Shown: one piece after another, positions 16,568-29,681 of the stretch
Layout of the letters: every line of letters begins with the position of its first letter
How positions within the stretch are numbered: position 1 is the stretch's first letter
From: Aphelocoma coerulescens
Lineage: Eukaryota; Chordata; Aves; Passeriformes; Corvidae
Assembly: GCF_041296385.1 (NCBI RefSeq)
Contig: NC_091033.1
Span: 11,302,001-11,366,000, forward strand
Reading direction: 5' to 3'
DNA length: 64,000 nt
The notes under the pieces: generated by a model
Database searches by the model: none
What the model was told of the DNA's origin: nothing
The model's input: the letters and a program-made list of their open reading frames with translations, nothing else
Made by a program: the position numbers and the translations under genes

Positions 16568-18634
16568 CTAAAACAAACAAACAAGCAAGTATAGAGCCAA
16601 GCAGAGAATAAATTCTACGTTCTGGATGGAAGCTGCAAGATTAGAAGGCAGATGATATCAAAGTCATTGCCTCATCTTGTTTCCTCCTGAGCTCAGTACT
16701 TTTGAAGGTGTAAATCCAGAGCAACTTCAACCTAGTGGAGGGTTTGGCCTTCCAGTGCAAATAGTTAAAAAAATTCCACAAAGGAAAAACTGCAAACAGC
16801 AGGGAGCATTTTCCCTGTGTTTCATTCCAGTGCTAAGTGGTTTCCAAAAGACAACCTGCCTGTGAGAGTTGAGCATCACCCACCCAGGGCTGCTCTAATG
16901 CAACAGGTGGAGCCTGTTAAGAGGGATGGGACAGGCACTTAGCAGTGCTATTAGCACTGAAAACTGCTGACTATGGAACCAGGACGGTCTCTGCAGACTC
17001 ATGAGCCTGAAGGGCTCTTTATTTTCCCTCTTAAATGAGCTTATAAGCAAAGGTGGAGCGGCCAGGAAAAAATCCCTGGTCAGGTTAAGAGGGTGGTCCT
17101 TCCAGTGGGACCTCTCATCCTCCTGCAAGGCACCTCGTGGTCTCTGGAGGTTGCCTACAACTCTTAAAGCTGGGTTTTGCTGCTGAGAGGCCACAGATCT
17201 CTTCTCAACACACTCATGAAGACAATGTGTCTCAGGAGCCAGACAGAGTGAAAAGCCTCTGCTGGCACGACTGACTGAGCCCAGTATAATAATAATTTCC
17301 AAACCATCCCACTAATTATTATGAGGGAAGTCGCTAATCATCTGCCAGAGAGGCTTGAGTTATGCAGGATCACACCTCTGCTTGTTAAAAACTGCTTTGC
17401 GGTGATTTATAAATTTAGAAGCGTATCCATCCTCCCTAATACCTTCTCCAGAGCTGAGTCTGCAAAGCGCTCACTCAAGGTGTAAAACGCCACAGCTACA
17501 CTGACTTGGGCAGGGATTTACAGCAGCAAAAGCTGGCTGCCATGTCCTGTTTAAAACCCAGTATTGTCAGGAGGGAAATCAAATCATAGGAGGCTACACG
17601 AGAGAAACAAATTTCAGGGGCAAAAGGTAAAACAGCGGAATCTCTACTCAATTGAAGTGCAAATGTTCCCGATGCTAAATGGCTTCCTGACAGGCAGGGC
17701 CAACATTTAATAAATAAAAGGAAGCATAAAGATTCCCAGTACACCCACCCGTGCTGACTCACGGACTTGTGCTGCATTCAAAACTGATGCATGGTAAAAG
17801 TTCCCATTTAAGCACTATTCAAGGCCTTGAAACAATTTGACTAATGCATTTCCTCAATTTCTTTTCACACCCCTTACATTTATATTCCCCCAACTTTCTT
17901 CTTTTTTCTTTTATTCATGCTGGTCTGTTTGCTAACCTGCCTGCAGCCACTGTGCACCTCCCTCCCCACAGGGGCTGAGGCAGCTGGGGGCTGAGCTGAG
18001 CAGCTCATGGGGAATGATGTGGGAAACTCCCTGCTGCTGATGCTCAGGACACACTGACCACACACAACTCTGCTAGGATGTGGCCTGATGCAAAGTAGTG
18101 GGGTTTTTTTTTTCCCCCCAGAATGTAGGGCCATTCTCTCAGCTTCTTCCTCTTTCTTCTGGGAGCAACAAAACCAGGTTTGCAGAAAAATCGTGTAAGG
18201 AGCAGGGCTGGACCAGGATCAGCCACCCCAAAGGCTGTCCAGGAGGCATCAGTGTCCCCATACAGTGTCCACCACACTTCAGTCTGCAAGACAGAGGTCA
18301 TCTGCCCCCATCTCTCCTGTGTCCACTGAGTTGTATTTCACACAATTTTGTTGGGAAAAAAAAAGGTAAAATCAACAGCCTGTGCTGTCTCCGCAGTGTT
18401 TGGGCTATTGAACCCCATGGGACAGCAGCCCCTTGCAGCCAGACACCGTCCAGCCCTAAGGCAGAACTTCTTTCACACCTTAATAAGCAATTTATACCAG
18501 AACAATTCATACCTCTGCTCCCTAGAGCTGCCTCCCTCTGAGGATAATGGTGCACAGAGCACTCTGTGTTCCTCACACCACACTCATCCCTTCCACCTCC
18601 CTGCATCTCACTGAAAATGCTGTATATTGGTCAT

Positions 18635-18740
18635 CTGACGTGGTTCTAGGGACACAGTGGGCTTGGCATTGCTAGGTTAACAGCTGGACTTGATGATCCT
18701 AGAAGTATTTTCCAACCAAAATGATTCTTTCATTCTATGA
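18635..18740 (+). mobile_element. CR1 LINE, short 3'-terminal fragment
   Basis: The run gcattgctaggttaacagct, then ggacttgatgatcctagaag and ttttccaacc, ending in an attctttcattctatga tail, matches the diagnostic CR1 3' end with its degenerate ATTCTATG repeats. Only about 100 bases remain, and several substitutions mark it as an older copy. It is antisense to CDH4. Confidence 0.82.
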
Positions 18741-20363
18741 CAGCAGGCTCCTGAAAAAGCCCACAGAGCTGCTACATTTGGGACAAGGACACATGGGACT
18801 GTTGCCTACTTTTTCACTTTTATGTCCAAGAAGCACTTGACATGAAATTAAAAAGCAGCACTTTTGCAGATACTCCTTGCTGGATGTTTGGAGTCTGATC
18901 TGGCTGGGAAATATCCCCCTGGAGATGCTGCACATCCTCCTCCTTCACGAGCACCTCCGACCTGGGTGCAGCAGAGCGATGCCGAGGGCTTGCCACGTGT
19001 CCTCCTTGTCTCGGGGTACTTTTAACTGAAGTGAACAAATTTGCCTGGTGTTATAGTTGATGCAAATAATAACTGAAGATTCAGCAGCATCTCCATTATA
19101 AATTCACAGCTCTGATCCATGCAGAGTTTATAATAACATTTTACTTAGCTGGCTGCCACAGGGCAGCCACTGCTGCTCTGGGAGATTGTCTTCAGACTCT
19201 GTGGTGTCTCATCTGAGTGGGAAGTTTCTCTCTCCCCTTGATCAAGGCTTTCTTTGAAGATTAGGGTCTTGCACAGTTATGGAAATGGTTTGTAAAGGCA
19301 AGAACAGAAAAGGGAAATGTTATACCTCTGGTGATCAGACTGGAGCTACAGATGGGGTTTTGTGAGGGCAGCTCCAAAATGGTCCCCATGAGCATAATCT
19401 GAACTCCAAAGGGAAATCTGGTTTGGATGGATTTCTGGCCCTCTGTTTCAGGCCCCTAAAATGCTGGTGAAGTGGTGGGATTCTGCACAGAGCCCCACAC
19501 CCTGTGCTGTTTCTGTGACTCTTTTGCTTGCAGCAGGAGTTACGTATAAGCGGCTTTGAAGAGCCACGTGAAAATTCAGCCATGTAGGGTCTGTAAATAA
19601 ACGGTTCATTACTTGACTTAATTTTTTACCTGTGTTTTCAACCCACATCAGTGATCAAACCAGCAAGAGACTGCTCCCACACCACAAAGAACAAGCTCTG
19701 ACTGGCCACCCAGTCTGATGAGAGTACATCCCCCAAATCTTTAAGCATATTCACTTATTAACTGAGAACGACATATTTCAAAGAAGAAGGTGGAATCCTA
19801 AGAGTCTTCCCTTCTTCACCATGAAAATTTAATCACAAGCAATTTCACTCATTCTCCTTGCTGCAAATACACCAAAAAGCCTCCCAGCCTGATAAGGGTA
19901 GGGAACCCCGGTGCCCAGGGGGATCAGGTGAGGTGATGTACTGAAGACATCCAATGCAATTTCAAGCTCTGGGCTCAGCTCGATGAGATTGGATTTTCAT
20001 GTGGTTCTCTGCTTTGTGATCACTGTGGGTTACACAGCAGTGGAAAGTCAACACCAGCATCAATGGTGTCTTGACAAATCTGCCCTGCTTTTTGCCTGCA
20101 AGTTGTGAATAAGGGATGGCTCATTATGCACAAGTCCTTGTGCAGAAGTGTTGATCATGCAAATCCCCTGTTGTTCACTTTGATGTGCCTTTAAACTACA
20201 GTCCTGACACTTTGCAAGATTTAGAACAAGGGGTCCTCCCCTGCTTGCAGTGAAAACGTTGGCATTTCGATTTCAGACTGGCTGCTGATGTCAGTGGAAG
20301 TTAAATTTTTGCACTTTACTTAATTGAATATTTTCTGTTTAAGCAGAAAATATACAGATATGG

Positions 20364-20387
20364 ATATGTGTGTACTTACACACATAT
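20364..20387. repeat. Inverted repeat: 11-bp perfect stem, 2-base loop
   Basis: The arm atatgtgtgta is followed by ct and then the exact reverse complement tacacacatat. It lies in a purine-pyrimidine alternating (TG/CA and TA) region of intron 9 and could extrude as a small hairpin. It probably arose from microsatellite-like sequence; no RNA gene is claimed. Confidence 0.75.
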
Positions 20388-21889
20388 ATGCAACCATATA
20401 CACATGTCTAAGCTTGAAGAGGTTTCATAATGTTGTACCAGGTAAGGCTGTCAACCATCATCACAGAGCAGCAAAAAGTGATAAATAAGAGGACCCTGCT
20501 GAAATACCATCTGGCAGGTAGGATGATGTCTCCCTTGAAGTTTCAGCAGAGCAGCATCTGCAGACACACACACATAGCCCAAGGGTCAGGGAACAGGACA
20601 GGCTCACACATTCCTGCCAGCGTGACCTCATTGGCATTTCACTGATGCCATTTTTCCTAAGACCCAAACTGAGCACATTAGGAATGACTGCAACTTGTTT
20701 AGCTAATAACAAGGAAACAGGGCTCAGCACAGAGCTATTCTTGAATCATGCTGCTCTTTAAACATTAGTATTTCTACCTATGTTGTTGATTAAAACTTTT
20801 TGTAAGGGAAGGCCAGACTTATCAGAAGGTGCTGGCTTTATCCACCCCAGCAGGTATTAATCCTTCCCATGTGCAGTGCCTGGTGTGTGCTGTGCAGCTC
20901 CTACACATCTCAACAGCCTATGCGTGATGTCTTCACTGTTTTTTGTAGTCAGAGGGAGCATCCACAGGCATCTTATCTGGGAAGAGCTTCAGTGAATCCT
21001 GAAGGGATCCAGTGATGTCCTGGCTGTGTGTAATGACTGCAGAAACACTCACTGGCCTCAAAACTGAAAAAGGAAGCGAATGCTCCAATGAAGATAAAGC
21101 CATGTTCTTTGGAGGCAAGGAAGGAAACACAATTTGATACTTGCTGTGGGTATCTTGAGGCTTCCAGCTCTCCCAGCACATGGAGGGAAGACAGGATGGT
21201 GGATATTTACAGTCTGATTTCTTGGAGTCTTTAGACAAGATCCTTGGCTGATCCAACCTGCAGGGTGGCTTTCACTTGAGTGGAGCTGTCCTGAACTGAG
21301 GATCTGTCCCACTCGGTGTGTTTATCACTTAATACCTTATATTGCTTAATTTCCTTATAAAAGGAAAATTTCTCCAGCAGTTTCCCTGCCAAACAACTCA
21401 GTCAAAGGGAAGATTTCCTTTCCTTCTGTTACCAGAAAATTCACTTGTCCTGACATCTCTCCTGCATTCCCTGCTTTCACAGAGGCTCACTTGACTGACC
21501 CAGGCAGTGAAACACTGCCCTTGATTCACAGCAAACAGGGGCTTTTCTGGCTCAGGAAGGGCAGGGCTGCCAAGCCCAGGCCTGTTCCCTCTTACAGAGC
21601 TCAAAGAGCCAAGGAGATGCAGGAGGTGGAGGTCAGGCTCGGGTGCTGGGAGCCCCTTCAGGATGTGAGGCTTTTTGAAAGCTCATGGGTGGGCTGGGCT
21701 GAGCTGGGAAACCCAGAACCAGTGCCATACGCTGGAGGTGAGAGTATTCAGGACTCCTACATGGAGAGAGACGGGAAACAACAGATCCCAGTATTTCCAG
21801 GCAGAGAAGGCATGAAAGAACTGCTGGCTCCTGGCAATCCCTGCAGCTGTAAGGGTGACAAACATGGTGTGCTTTGGCCTCCCCCTTAC

Positions 21890-22075
21890 CTTCACCACGG
21901 TGACCATGCCCTCGTTGGTGATGGGGTCTGTCCGGATGGTGAAGTGGCCAGAGGGGTCCCCGCTGATGATGCGGTAGATGGCATTCCAGTTGGGAGAGTG
22001 GGGCTGGTCCCGGTCCATCACTGTCAGGTTTGCCACCACAACCTCCACTCTGTTCTCAGGCACTTCTCCTGAATA
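21890..22075 (-). CDS. CDH4: CDH4 exon 9: first half of EC3
   Basis: The exon is 186 nt, 62 full codons from [20 protein letters not shown] to NEGMVTVVK. The acceptor is tttcttttgcag and the donor is AAG followed by GTAAGG. It is phase 0 at both ends. GEVPENR gives the PEN-type calcium ligand at the start of EC3, and [17 protein letters not shown] supplies the DxD-type site and core strand. NLT is an N-glycosylation sequon. [12 protein letters not shown] and [15 protein letters not shown] match R-cadherin; N-cadherin has DKDQPHTPAWNA at the first place. The long plus-strand frame over this exon is an antisense shadow. Confidence 0.97.
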
Positions 22076-25000
22076 CTGCAAAAGAAAGACAGCAGTGGTC
22101 ACGGTGGGAGCTTTCTGTCCATCCTCACACCTCCCTCCCCTCTCCCTTCCATCATCGTGCCCACTGGGAAACCAGTCCCATTAACAGGACCATGCAGTTA
22201 TTTGTAATGAGCAACACATCTCTTTCTAAATTCTGATTTTCCTATTTTTCTCCTTTGAGTATTTTCCCAAAGCCTAACTTCACCTCTCAGCCCAAAGGAG
22301 AACAAACCCACTATCACACGGCTGCTGCACAAGATTCAGCAAATGCTCCAAGGAAACCAACAAAAACCATTCCTGGTATTCTTGCTCAGTTACATCAACC
22401 AGAGAGTTAATTGTCAACAGCATGGGAAAATGGCAGAATAAAATGTCTAAATTTTTTAGGATGACTATCTCCATTTATCCCAAGGTATTTTGCCTCACTC
22501 AGATTTCAGTGATGCCATTTTATTGCTTCTTCAGTGATTTTACTTCATTTTATTTCTTTCTTGCCCTTGATTTGATTCTGTCTCATTATTTGAAGTGTTT
22601 CTTGTGATTTTGCCACAGCCTTTCCTGGTGTTTAATTCTCTCATTTAGCACTGATTTCCATGGAGCATGTCCCATTCAGGCACATCCTGACACATTAACT
22701 GCATTCTTTTCTGCTTTCCAGTCCCTGATTTATCACATGGCTGATCAGGGATCCTGGCCTGTGAATACTTCCAGTGTTTGGGGCTCAAAAGCTGCCAGTA
22801 AGACACATTCCCAAATTTTCAACTGTCCTCATGTCTCAGCATTGCCTATTAGCAGCACTCGCAAATCAACACTCTGAGTGACATATGGCAAATTAAACAC
22901 TGGGGAAATGCCGGGAGCGGCTGGCTCGGTGTCTGCAACTGAAATCCTGGCCCCAAACTGCAGGAGCAGAGCACTTCTAAAATCTGGCCTTTGGTGTGCA
23001 CAAATGCCAGGTTGTGTAAATGATAATAAATCATGCCTTTGTTAGCACAAGAGTCCGTTTCCCCTCCTAACCCATCCCCATCCTTTGGCATCTCTCCATT
23101 ACGGATGCTTATATTTAGGATATATTATTTCACTGCTGACAGCAAAAATATTCAGTCTGCCTTATGCTAATGTAAACTTAAATTTGCCCTTTAGTGGTAT
23201 CCTGAATGGCATCTTGCCCTCTTTTCTGCTATGCACCTGTCCTAAACAAGTTTTCATTAGTGAATGCAGATGGCATCTCTTTCCAGCCATGCTGAGTGGT
23301 GGGGAAGAACAGTGGGAAGCTGCAGGATAATTCTTATTCCACTACATGCTACAGCTCTTCTTTGCTCTTTATTTCCCCTGATTGCACTTTTTCTTTACCC
23401 ATTCTCTTGCCCAATTTGTAGTCTCTGCAGCACACAGCTTAAGCAAGGGAAATATATGGAAATTTATCAAAAGCCTCTTGAAAAATCCATTAGATTATGT
23501 CATATGTACACTCTACTATCACCCTTGTCTGAACTGAAGGAGATTAGTTAAACAGGATCATCTCTTCCTAAATCCACACTAGTTATTGCCCATTACATTA
23601 AATTAATGTTGTATGGCACAGCAGCAGTGACAAGCTCATGAGCCCCCAGCCTCTTTTAGGCTGCACTGCCAACAACAAGGTATCATATTGTAATTCCAAA
23701 GAAGTTAAACACTCCCTGAAACCATCTCAGATCTTCAACCCAGGACCACAGATTTTTTCTGTCACTCCCAGGCTTATGCCCTGCAGAACCAAACAGAATT
23801 AAATCATCAAGAACAAACCATCAGCTGTATTTAACCCATTTAAGAGGGCCAGTCCTATATGATCCCTGAACACCTTTAGCAGGTCATAACCCAGGGGCTG
23901 CCAACGAATTTGGGTTACATGGAAGTCCCACATAATGGATTTTACAGCAGCTCTTCCAACAGCCATCACATCTGTTTTCAGCCCATAGTGACAGAGCTTA
24001 CACATTTTAAAATATGAGGTTATGTTAAAAATTATAAATACACAAGCACATGCCAATATAAAGCCTGGAGGAAGATCACAGCAGCCTATAAAGCTTTTCC
24101 ATTGGGGTAAATACCACAATGCTCAGCACATCCTGGGCAATCCAGGAGTTCATCCACTTGTTGTTGACCTCTGTTAGGTCCAGTTAGGAAATTATCAGTC
24201 CTAAGCAGCACTGAGAGTGGCTATTGCCTACTGTGCTTATAAAGCAAAATGTTTTTCTGATGAGAACAGAGCACCTTCACTGGAATCAAAGGAGCCATCC
24301 AAAGCTATTCAGGGTAAGAAGCAAATCTTGGAGAGATGTGCCATGAAGAAAAGAATAATTTTCATCAGCTACAGATCATCAGCTACTGGGAATTCAAACT
24401 GCAGTCTGCCTTTCCTCCCTCTCACACTCCCCCACTATCATTATTATAGGTAAATGCTGTAATGTGTATTGTCCACAATTGTCTTTACCTTTAATAAAAT
24501 TAAGTAATGACATTAAATTACACCTGCTAAAGGAAGGATGGCAGCTCAAAGCTACCCACACTTCTTTAATGTCATTTCCTCCCCACCCTGGAGTAATTCA
24601 GGATAATGAACATCTTTCACTATGCTGCTTTCCAGCATTCCCTCTGCTCTAAGTTCTCTTTCATAAGATTACAATTGATTTTCAAATAAAGAGAAGCATA
24701 TCTATTCAAACAATGTAAAACAATGGGCAACGGAGGAGCTGCTGGAGTAAACACAAGATTGATAAAGCAGTGCTTGACCTATACCTGTAGCATTTACTCA
24801 TATTCCCCTGTATTTCATTTAGCTTCACTTTCAACTGTTGCATTTGAAGTCCTTTATTTCCAGAGTGCTTTTTTAAAGACCATTCACAAGGATTTCTATG
24901 GTTGATTGTTACACACTTTGCTTCCCTTCTCAGATAAGGATTCCTTCTGAAACTGGCATGTTCTTAAATCCTTAAATTCTGTAGGGTCTTTTATTCTTCC

Positions 25001-26058
25001 CCTCCCATAAAAGCCTGTGCTGGCAAAACTCCTTCTCCCACTCCTCTGGAGCTGGCCTCTCTGAAATCATGCCTTGCTGAAAAGGAAATAATTCATTCTG
25101 ATTTTTGGGCTGGTACTAAAATTGGTTAATCCCAGAATTTGTCTTTCATCTCATTTGGACCTGACAGCACATAAACATGCGGACAAATATCATTCTGGAG
25201 AAGAAAGGGGTTGATGTAGGGGACAAATGATGAATTCAGACCATGACTTGACTTTGTGCAATAAATCTGGAGTCTGGGCAGTGAAGCCATGCACATCTGA
25301 GTAAAACCAATTAGCTACTGCAGCCACTCCTAGGGAGGTGTGGGATTGAGACAGATGAACACAAAGATAATTATTCAGGCTTCCTTCTAAAGGGAGTTCC
25401 TTTTTTCCAATGTTCTTACTTTTTTCCCTGGCTGGTTTTGCTAAAAAGCTGTGAAGGCAGAGACTTGTTCGCATGAATGTCTGCAGGAAAGATCTTTCTG
25501 TTGTCTCCAAGATTTGCTAATGATGACACAATATTTGTTCCAGGCAGCAGTGGTTTATGAAGGCTGAATTGCCTGGAGAAATAGTGTTTCATGACCTATA
25601 GCTATGGATTAACACAGAACAATAAGGGCATTTCAGTCCTCTTATTAGACTCTAAGCCCTTCCCCTGACAGCTGTGGCTGCTGCAGAGTGCTGAATCTTC
25701 TCTCTGGGTCCCTTAGGCTGGGAGAAACCGAAATGAGAGTGAGTGCATGTGGTGGTGGGGAGTCCCATCCCTCCCCAGTTCCTGCTGCCAGTCTGCCATT
25801 GGGCTCTGGAGATGAAGGGATGTGCAGCCAGGGATCCCAGCACTCGGGGGGCTCCACTGGCCCACGCAAGCTGTGGGAGCAGGCACGCAGCCTGAATAAA
25901 ACCCGCAGCTCCTCATGCTTCAGGGCATCCACCCAACCCCTGCTGGCATCCCAGGCAAGCGTTTACCTTTCCTGCCTGATATCTAACAAAGATGCTTGAA
26001 AAGTAGAGAAATTAATAAACAACTGCGGTCTGGTTGCAGCAATCTGTGTAAAATGGAG

Positions 26059-26079
26059 AAAAAAAAAAAAAAAAAAAAA
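26059..26079. repeat. A homopolymer run (21)
   Basis: A pure A tract. No recognisable retrotransposed body or target-site duplication lies next to it, so it is called a simple repeat rather than the tail of a processed copy. Confidence 0.85.
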
Positions 26080-29000
26080 GATGAAAATCTCCTAATAAAT
26101 CATTAATTGTGATGTGCTTGCCCAACTGCAGCACGGAAACAAGCAAATGCCATCCTAATTGATTGCTTCTCATTCCATCTTTATAGGTCTGCATTTTTTA
26201 TTGTGGGGGTTGAATAAGCCCAGAGGTGTAAAAAACCTCTAGATTGTACTCAGCGTATCTGCCAACTTGATATTTAGATCAATAATGCTCTTCCCCTCCC
26301 CCCCCACCATTCCTACTACTGGTAATTTAGCTTTTCTTCCTAGCAGACTAATTGCTGTTTCTTAAGCCTTACTATCAATTCTGTGACCTTTAATTTCCAA
26401 TATTGTTTGCTGTAGGGATGACTATGCTGGGGCTGTGAGCTATCCCAGCCCCTCTACGCCGCCCCAGCTCTCGGCTGCTGTGACAGTCACACAGGGACTG
26501 ACTGCGAGGTTCTCCCTCCACTGTGTGCAAAGGAGCCCATGAGCTGGCTCAAATCCCCACAAAACCCCTGTAAAGTCAGCCTTTTTCAGCAAGTCAGGCT
26601 TTGAGATGCTCATTTCTGGTTTTATTAAACAACTCACTCCTGTGAGGTCTCGAGTGATGAGCACCGATGTCCTCACTCCTTTTTGAGGCTGCTCTGCATG
26701 ACACCAGCTAGCAGTCTCTCCATAAACCTCTTGGCTGTTGTTTTTCCAGACTCATGACCACAATATCCCCTGCACTGCAGTGTCCCTGCTTCATCTTCAC
26801 ATCCACGTGGATCTGCTCCACAGTCCATCCATGTATGCATTGGTGCTCCTTCACAAAGGAGCTGCCCAGGCGGCAGGCACTGCCTCATGGTGGTCAGGCA
26901 GGAGTCAGCCTTGCCCAGCCCAGTCAAGGAAGTGCATAACAACGAGCTCACCAGCTTTGAAAAGATGCTTTGGAAGTTTTGCCTTTGTCCTCAGCAGTTT
27001 GTGCTGTTAAAGCACCTCACCTGCCTGCAAAGGAGCCCTCTCAGCTCTGAGCATGGTGTGGTGGAGACAAGGCACCCACTGGTTCACAGGGAGTTTGTGC
27101 AGGAAGTTTGAGTGATGCTCAGCGTGGTCTCTGTGTGCTGGTTTCTTTTTCTTTGGGCAAGTTTGAAAAACAACAGCAAGGCTTAAAGTTTAGCACTTCT
27201 GAAGCTGATCCCAGGCTGGAGCACAGACAATCTCTGTCGTGTTCCTGCCACAGGTGACAGCCACTGGCTTTACACTTTGTCTTTGCTGGTGTTATTTTTT
27301 CAAAATCTCAAATAATGACTAATTCTGGATCAATATACGAGTTTTACTCTTTGAATGTGAAGACAAAGCTGGAGCAGAGGAGAATAAAGCAATACCCTCT
27401 CTTTCAGATGCAGCAAAAGAAAATCCTCTCACTTCAGACTCTGGTGTGAGGAAGGAACGTGTAGGTTTCACCTTGGTTCAAAGACTCTTTGAGTACTTGC
27501 CAGGAGTTCAGAGCACATAATAGTAAAAGGATATTAAAAAAAAAAAAAGTAGTTTGCATGTCTAACAAAGAGCACAATTTTTTTTTTCATTATCAGATGT
27601 TACATTCTTTTGATAGTATGAAAAGATGCCGCAGAAATGATGACACAAGACACCATTCTGCTGCAAGATAACCATTTCCAAATAAATACATCTTAAGAAA
27701 TGAGGTTTGAAGTTTGCATAGAAATTTAGATATTTTATAAAAATGCATTACAACACAAAGGAGCTTTTTACAACGTTCATATGAAAGGTTTAAAAAGAGA
27801 TTAAAATTATGTCCTTGGAAGGCACATAGCCTTGTCAAGAAAAAAAAATTCTACATTAACCCTGTGTAGGAAAGTCATACTTTATCTCTATTTCAAAGGC
27901 TATAAAGAACCACTTTAATCAACCTGCTTGACTTTGGGGACTTGCACATCTCACTGAAACTCATGAAATCTGGCATAGTGTGGTTTCCAGAACACAAAAG
28001 CCTTTAATCCGTAAACCGACACTCTTGTACATTCAAATCCTGATACTATCTCCTTGTTAGGAACTAAAATTGTGAATTTATCCAAAATGGGATCTCATCT
28101 CGTCTAAATGATGTAGCCTTTGCAACAGTGACCTTTAACAATGGTTATACCCAACAATGAAAGATTTTATGTCAGGAGCCAGTGGAAACAATATACATTA
28201 AAATTCTGATCTGATAGCACAGCCCTTTATTTTCCAGTTTTAGACAAGGATCCTTTGAACATTTCATTTGCTCTCTTGTCTAACATACCTTTGTTTTTTG
28301 CCTACGGAATGAACAGCAGGAAAAGGTGGCTGATACTTTTCTGCAGACTATTTGATTGTCAGGTATAATTAGTAATGCTCTTAAATAGAGACATAGATTT
28401 TAAAACAGCTGGAACAGCCTACAAAGCCTAATCTTAAAAAAAACTCCTTATATACATACATTTATATAACAGAACCTTTTTGCACAGACACATCATGGCT
28501 TTACAGTGCTTGACAGCCCTATGCTTCCCTTCAGCTGCAGAACCAAAGGCTAAAGTGACTTGCCTGTCTCCTGAGGCAGCCACAGAACGCGCTGGAGCCG
28601 CGCCCTGCACTGGGGCAGAATCCTGGGAACATCATTAATTCATGTGTTACTTGATAAATCCATTAGGTCAGCCTGGATTAACCTATCGATCTCCCCAGTG
28701 CATTGTCACAGAGCCCTGTGATCCTTGCTGAGCTGCCAGGATGGAAAAGGCCCCAGCCGGGAAGGCTGGCGGGGAACTGGGATGAGCTGGATCACAGCAC
28801 GGCTCTTCCCAGGCTCTGAGTTCCACTGGGGAACCCAAACACGTTTGTATGGGCTGGGGAAAAACAGGGCAAAAGAACAACCAGAAGCTCTACCACCTCA
28901 AATCAAACCACCACTGCTCTGGATACCCTGACCTCAAATTGCCAAAGCAATGCCCCCTGCATCCCCCACCACGGCACGGGGCAGCTTCCAATGTACTTTT

Positions 29001-29573
29001 ACTCTCTAAAATAACCAGCTCCCTAAAAAGAGGATGCAATTAATTCATTTGTTGGCACATCAATCCTTGCATTTCCTTCTCCTTCTGCAAACTGCAAAGC
29101 AGCAAATAACCACGCTGCTTTGAACAACACTTTGAAAACATGTTTTTCCTGATTTGCATGTAAACGAGAGCAGCAAAAGTTGTGTGAGAGAGCTCAGCTC
29201 CTAAGTGAGCAAAACGTACTGCACAGGTCTGGCTCTGTATCTCTTGGTGAAATGTGTCTAGAAGGGGATGTTTCAATTCAGGCACCTGTAATAAAGTTTC
29301 ATAAGGAAGGGCCTTAAGCTGATAAATCTGGTTTAGGATTTTCTTATTAACTGCCCATTCCTCATAATGAGTTTTTAATTTAATTTTTTTTTCATATTTT
29401 AAGGCATATAAAAGCTGCTCATGTGCCTCTGGGATCTCAAGATGGGTATTTGGGAAAGGAAGAATTTTGAGAGTACTGAGACTGATTTTTTACATATGCT
29501 ATAATCCTGGTATTGAGATTTTTAACAAGTTTCCCGTGCAGCACAGCTCAGCCCTTCTGCACACTGACTCCTG

Positions 29574-29597
29574 CTCAAACCTCCTCTCAAACCTCCT
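29574..29597. repeat. Tandem duplication, 2 x 12 bp (ctcaaacctcct)
   Basis: Two perfect adjacent copies in intron 8, consistent with replication slippage. No function is suggested. Confidence 0.85.
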
Positions 29598-29666
29598 CTG
29601 CACTGCAATTGAAATCTCTGTTATTTCCAGATTAGTCTCAGAATTAGCACACAGGGGGTTTTTGCA

Positions 29667-29681
29667 TTTTTTTTTTTTTTT
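29667..29681. repeat. T homopolymer run (15)
   Basis: A simple T tract in intron 8. Confidence 0.85.

Larger units (their letters stand above)
16568..21889 (-). other. CDH4 intron 9
   Basis: A 5.3-kb intron with donor GTAAGG and acceptor gttttag. It contains a short CR1 3' end (18635-18740) and a perfect 11-bp-stem hairpin (20364-20387), both listed separately. An A/T-rich stretch near 17310-17440 carries several TAAT-type sites. No further element was recognised. Confidence 0.85.

Noticed and set aside
21491..22072. 193-codon plus-strand open frame
   Set aside because: It is an antisense shadow of CDH4 exon 9, open because of the codon composition of the real exon.
26040..26100. A run at 26059-26079 as the tail of a processed pseudogene
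   Set aside because: No coding-like or transcript-like sequence precedes it on either strand, and no flanking target-site duplication is visible.
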